From: Planctomycetota bacterium
GTDB lineage: Bacteria; Planctomycetota; Planctomycetia; Gemmatales; Gemmataceae
Length of the DNA stretch: 9,033 bases
NCBI GenBank assembly: GCA_018970845.1
Contig: JAGWVO010000133.1
Span: forward strand, 1-9,033
Reading direction: 5' to 3'
In this document: positions 6,972 through 9,033 of the stretch, in pieces
Layout: each line of letters begins with the position of its first letter
Numbering within the stretch: position 1 is the stretch's first letter
Translations under genes and position numbers: made by a program
The notes under the pieces: generated by a model
Told to the model about the DNA's origin: nothing
The model's input: the letters and a program-made list of their open reading frames with translations, nothing else
Database searches by the model: none

Positions 6972-7694
6972 CTAGCGAGGCATTCCCAATTCGGGCCCGT
7001 CCACCGGTTCGCCGGGTGAAACTGGCGCGGGCTGGGCTTCCCGCCTCGCCGCGGCAGGGCTTTCCGACTTTCGGAACCAGGAACCGATGCCGGGAAGTAT
7101 TCCGCGCGGTTGCTTTTCGGAATTCTGCTTTTCGAGCGGCTGGCCCGGGAGCGGAGTCGGCCTTCCCGCGGGCATGATCACCTGTCGGGGTGGTTCGGGT
7201 TGGTTGGCGACGGCATTGGCGATGGGGGGTTCGGTTGTCTGCACCATGGCCGTGGGTTTTCCCGTGCTCCGGTACCCCGATAGCTGGTAGGTGAAAAGGG
7301 AACTCCGGCATTGGAGTCGCACGCGCATGGATGAATCGTTTGCCATGGCGTGCTCGAGAGCCTGCCCGACCTTCGCATGAACGCCCTTGAGTTTTCCCAA
7401 TGACGAGGCGCATTCCGCCCGAACCCCGGCTTTTTTGTCCGTCAGCAGGGAATCGACCAGAGAAGGGATGATTTCAGGAAAAAGAGCGGGATCGAACTGG
7501 CGAAGTTCCTCGGCCGCGTCCGCCCGGATGGATTCATCCGCGTTCGTGCGCAGCAAGTTGATGAGTTCAGGAACGCGCTCTTGGGCCGGTTTCGGCTTGG
7601 CCGGCTTGAAAAAGAGACTTCCACCCGCCTCGGCCACGCAGCAAACCTGTACTGCCAAAATGGTTGCGATGAGCGGTTTCAGCGGATTCAGCAT
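6972..7694 (-). CDS. Secreted HEAT-repeat protein with proline-rich tail
   Basis: The protein has 240 residues. Residues 1-23 form a signal peptide: MLNPLK, a hydrophobic stretch, and a likely cleavage after AEA. Two to three HEAT repeats follow at ~37-130. They show the usual paired-helix pattern: RVPELINLLRTNADESIRADAAEELRQF is one repeat, the segment around LVDSLLTDKKAGVRAECASSLGKL the next, and ALEHAMANDSSMRVRLQCRSSL a third. Residues ~135-240 are rich in proline, glutamine and basic residues and probably disordered. HEAT scaffolds bind other proteins; no catalytic motif is seen. The start at 7694 is chosen because GGGAG lies six bases upstream and a signal peptide follows. The longer in-frame start at 7997 adds 101 residues of unconserved look that overlap the divergent gene. 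It is probably the first gene of the minus-strand unit, 63 bases ahead of the giant gene. A role as periplasmic scaffold for its neighbours is inferred. Confidence 0.82.
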   Translation of the reverse strand: MLNPLKPLIATILAVQVCCVAEAGGSLFFKPAKPKPAQERVPELINLLRTNADESIRADAAEELRQFDPALFPEIIPSLVDSLLTDKKAGVRAECASSLGKLKGVHAKVGQALEHAMANDSSMRVRLQCRSSLFTYQLSGYRSTGKPTAMVQTTEPPIANAVANQPEPPRQVIMPAGRPTPLPGQPLEKQNSEKQPRGILPGIGSWFRKSESPAAARREAQPAPVSPGEPVDGPELGMPR

Positions 7695-7956
7695 TGCCGG
7701 CTCCCAATCGATGGACGCACCGCACCCTGTGGGCGCGGATGATCCCATCGGTGGAATCGACCATGGCTGAGGGGTGTCCGTCGACAAATTCAATGATCCA
7801 TCCCTATCGGAAAGATTGATTGCCGCACTCAGGCCATACAACCGGCACGACCGGCCCGATTGGCAATCCATCTGCCCTCGCAATGGACGGGATTCAACAG
7901 CGGGCCACCGCCGGGTAGCATCCAAACAACCAAGATTTGAAACCGGGGGCGCGGAA
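7695..7956. other. Divergent intergenic region, expected to hold promoters for both directions
   Basis: These 262 bases separate two divergent genes and must carry the promoter of the oxidoreductase gene and probably that of the minus-strand unit. I could not find a convincing sigma-70 pair. The best plus-strand candidate is TTGATT (7816-7821) with TACAAC (7837-7842), but the spacer is only 15 bases. The plus strand is open in frame with the oxidoreductase from an ATG at 7774, yet the 61 residues it would add are polar and basic and look non-coding. No clear operator palindrome or riboswitch was seen. Confidence 0.5.
7701..7705 (-). promoter_or_regulatory. Ribosome binding site of the HEAT-repeat gene
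   Basis: The minus strand reads GGGAG, six bases before the ATG at 7694. This favours the 240-residue form with a signal peptide over the 341-residue in-frame extension. Confidence 0.65.
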
Positions 7957-8985
7957 ATGATCAGGATAGGTTTGGCGGGCATCGGCTTCATGGGCATGAT
8001 TCACTTCCTTGCGGCCCGCAAGCTCAAGGGTGCCAAAGTCACAGCGCTTTTCAGCCGTGATCCCCGCAAGCGCGCCGGTGACTGGCGGGGCATCCAGGGC
8101 AACTTCGGCCCTGCCGGCGAAGTCATGAACTTGGCCGGGATACATGCCTATGACGATTATCAGGCGCTTTTGGATGACCCGAAGATTGATCTTGTTGATA
8201 TTTGTACCCCCACCGACCAGCACGCAGATATGGCTATCAAGGCCTTGCAGGCTGGAAAGCATGTTTTGGTAGAGAAAGCCATCGCGCTTAATGTCCGTGA
8301 AGCGGACCAGATGATCAGCGCGGCAAAAAAAGCCGGAAAAATGCTCATGGTGGCCCATGTTCTCCCATTTTTCCCTGAGTTTGCCGCCGCCGCGGCCATC
8401 ATTGCCGAAGGCAGCCATGGGCGGTTGGTGGGAGCCCATTTCAGCCGGGTGATTTCAAAGCCTGATTGGTCGGAAAACATCGGGGACAGCGCCAAGACGG
8501 GCGGTCCGGCCATCGACCTCCACATTCACGACGCGCATTTCATCGGATTGATTGCCGGCGTGCCGGGGCGTCTGTTTTCCAATGGAATTACCGATCTCAA
8601 TGAGATCGTGCGGTATTTGACAACCCAATACATCTACGGAGACAACGGTCCGGCAATCTCCTGCTCAAGCGGCGACTCATCCATGCCGAGCCGGCCCTTC
8701 ATGCACGGTTTTGAAATCTATCTCGAGAAAGCCACGCTGGCGCATCATTCGGGTGGCGTGCCCTTTACCATTTATGGCACCGGCAAAAATCCGAAGGTGC
8801 CCAAACTGCCGGGGGGCGGGGATCCGGTGAACGCCTTCACGGCCGAACTTCAGGCCGCCACTGATGGCGTGAAATCCGGCACGGTGCCGGAAGCCCTTTC
8901 GGCTCAATTGGCTCGTGACGCCTTGGCGATGTGCCAAGTTGAATGCCAGTCGGTCCTTACCGGCAAGCCGCAGATCGTTCGATAA
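7957..8985 (+). CDS. Gfo/Idh/MocA-family NAD(P)-dependent oxidoreductase
   Basis: The protein has 342 residues, typical of this family of cytoplasmic sugar and cyclitol dehydrogenases. The N-terminal Rossmann fold opens with IRIGLAGIGFMG (glycines 8, 10 and 13 bind the dinucleotide). It continues with LFSRDP after the second strand and with VDICTPTDQHADMAIKAL (~80-97). The motif that is normally EKP reads VEKAIAL, with K107 kept and proline replaced by alanine. The C-terminal domain has the family's GG-x3-D-x3-H pattern as GGPAIDLHIHD (D187, H191), which carries the catalytic or substrate-binding residues. The start at 7957 puts the Rossmann strand at residue 2; a G-rich stretch (7945-7949) seven bases upstream may serve as ribosome binding site. 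The family has very many paralogues in planctomycetes, so the sugar substrate cannot be named. It is transcribed away from the minus-strand unit and need not share its function. Confidence 0.92.
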   Translation: MIRIGLAGIGFMGMIHFLAARKLKGAKVTALFSRDPRKRAGDWRGIQGNFGPAGEVMNLAGIHAYDDYQALLDDPKIDLVDICTPTDQHADMAIKALQAGKHVLVEKAIALNVREADQMISAAKKAGKMLMVAHVLPFFPEFAAAAAIIAEGSHGRLVGAHFSRVISKPDWSENIGDSAKTGGPAIDLHIHDAHFIGLIAGVPGRLFSNGITDLNEIVRYLTTQYIYGDNGPAISCSSGDSSMPSRPFMHGFEIYLEKATLAHHSGGVPFTIYGTGKNPKVPKLPGGGDPVNAFTAELQAATDGVKSGTVPEALSAQLARDALAMCQVECQSVLTGKPQIVR

Positions 8986-9005
8986 TCAAAGCGGTTTCAT
9001 CTTTA

Positions 9006-9030
9006 AGGTGACAGACTGACTTTCTCACCT
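9006..9030. other. Weak inverted repeat after the oxidoreductase gene
   Basis: AGGTGA (9006-9011) pairs with TCACCT (9025-9030) across a 13-base loop, 20 bases after the oxidoreductase stop. It could be part of a transcription terminator, but the stem is short, the loop is wide and no T run follows before the window ends. Nothing else is seen in the final 48 bases. Confidence 0.25.
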
Positions 9031-9033
9031 GCG

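Noticed and set aside
7626..7694. The HEAT protein as a lipoprotein, because its signal region contains two cysteines (QVCCVAEA)
   Set aside because: The residue before each cysteine does not fit a lipobox (valine or cysteine instead of Gly, Ala or Ser), while AEA gives a good signal peptidase I site.
7774..7956. A 61-residue N-terminal extension of the oxidoreductase from the ATG at 7774
   Set aside because: The Rossmann strand begins at residue 2 from the ATG at 7957, as is normal in the family. The extension has no domain or signal peptide character and would use up the divergent promoter region.
7695..7997. A 101-residue N-terminal extension of the HEAT-repeat protein from 7997
   Set aside because: A ribosome binding site and a signal peptide mark the start at 7694, and the extension would overlap the start of the divergent oxidoreductase gene.

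Overview
The window looks like chromosomal DNA of a planctomycete, most likely from the Gemmataceae/Isosphaeraceae side. The main clue is the giant secreted-type protein. It opens with an arginine-rich stretch and the motif VERLENRDVPS, a variant of the LExR-type N-terminal signature seen on many very large planctomycete surface proteins. Its ELWxTDGT repeats, bacterial Ig-like repeats and FG-GAP/VCBS repeats fit the same group. GC content is moderately high by eye. The lineage is inferred from protein style; no ribosomal or other marker gene is present.

Layout: (1) positions 2-355, plus strand, hold the C-terminal end of a PLP-dependent enzyme of the alpha-oxoamine synthase family (BioF/Kbl/serine palmitoyltransferase type), cut by the window edge. 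(2) Four genes on the minus strand, read right to left, look like one transcription unit: a small secreted HEAT-repeat protein (7694-6972), the 1846-residue giant protein (6908-1368), a secreted DUF6134-like protein (1371-721) whose start overlaps the giant gene's stop by four bases, and an acyl carrier protein (658-389). A strong rho-independent terminator for this unit lies at 362-336, inside the last codons of the convergent PLP-enzyme gene. (3) A 262-base divergent intergenic region (7695-7956) separates the unit from a plus-strand Gfo/Idh/MocA-family NAD(P)-dependent oxidoreductase (7957-8985). The last 48 bases carry no gene.

How the genes may fit together: the oxoamine synthase and the acyl carrier protein face each other with only 33 bases between their stop codons. 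An enzyme that condenses an amino acid with an acyl thioester beside a dedicated acyl carrier protein recalls bacterial sphingolipid-type loci, although the substrate cannot be read from a C-terminal fragment. The giant protein, DUF6134 protein and HEAT protein are all predicted to be exported, so the minus-strand unit may be an envelope locus joining a surface protein to acyl chemistry. That link is inferred from gene order alone. I see no tRNA, rRNA, CRISPR array, transposase, integrase or attachment site.
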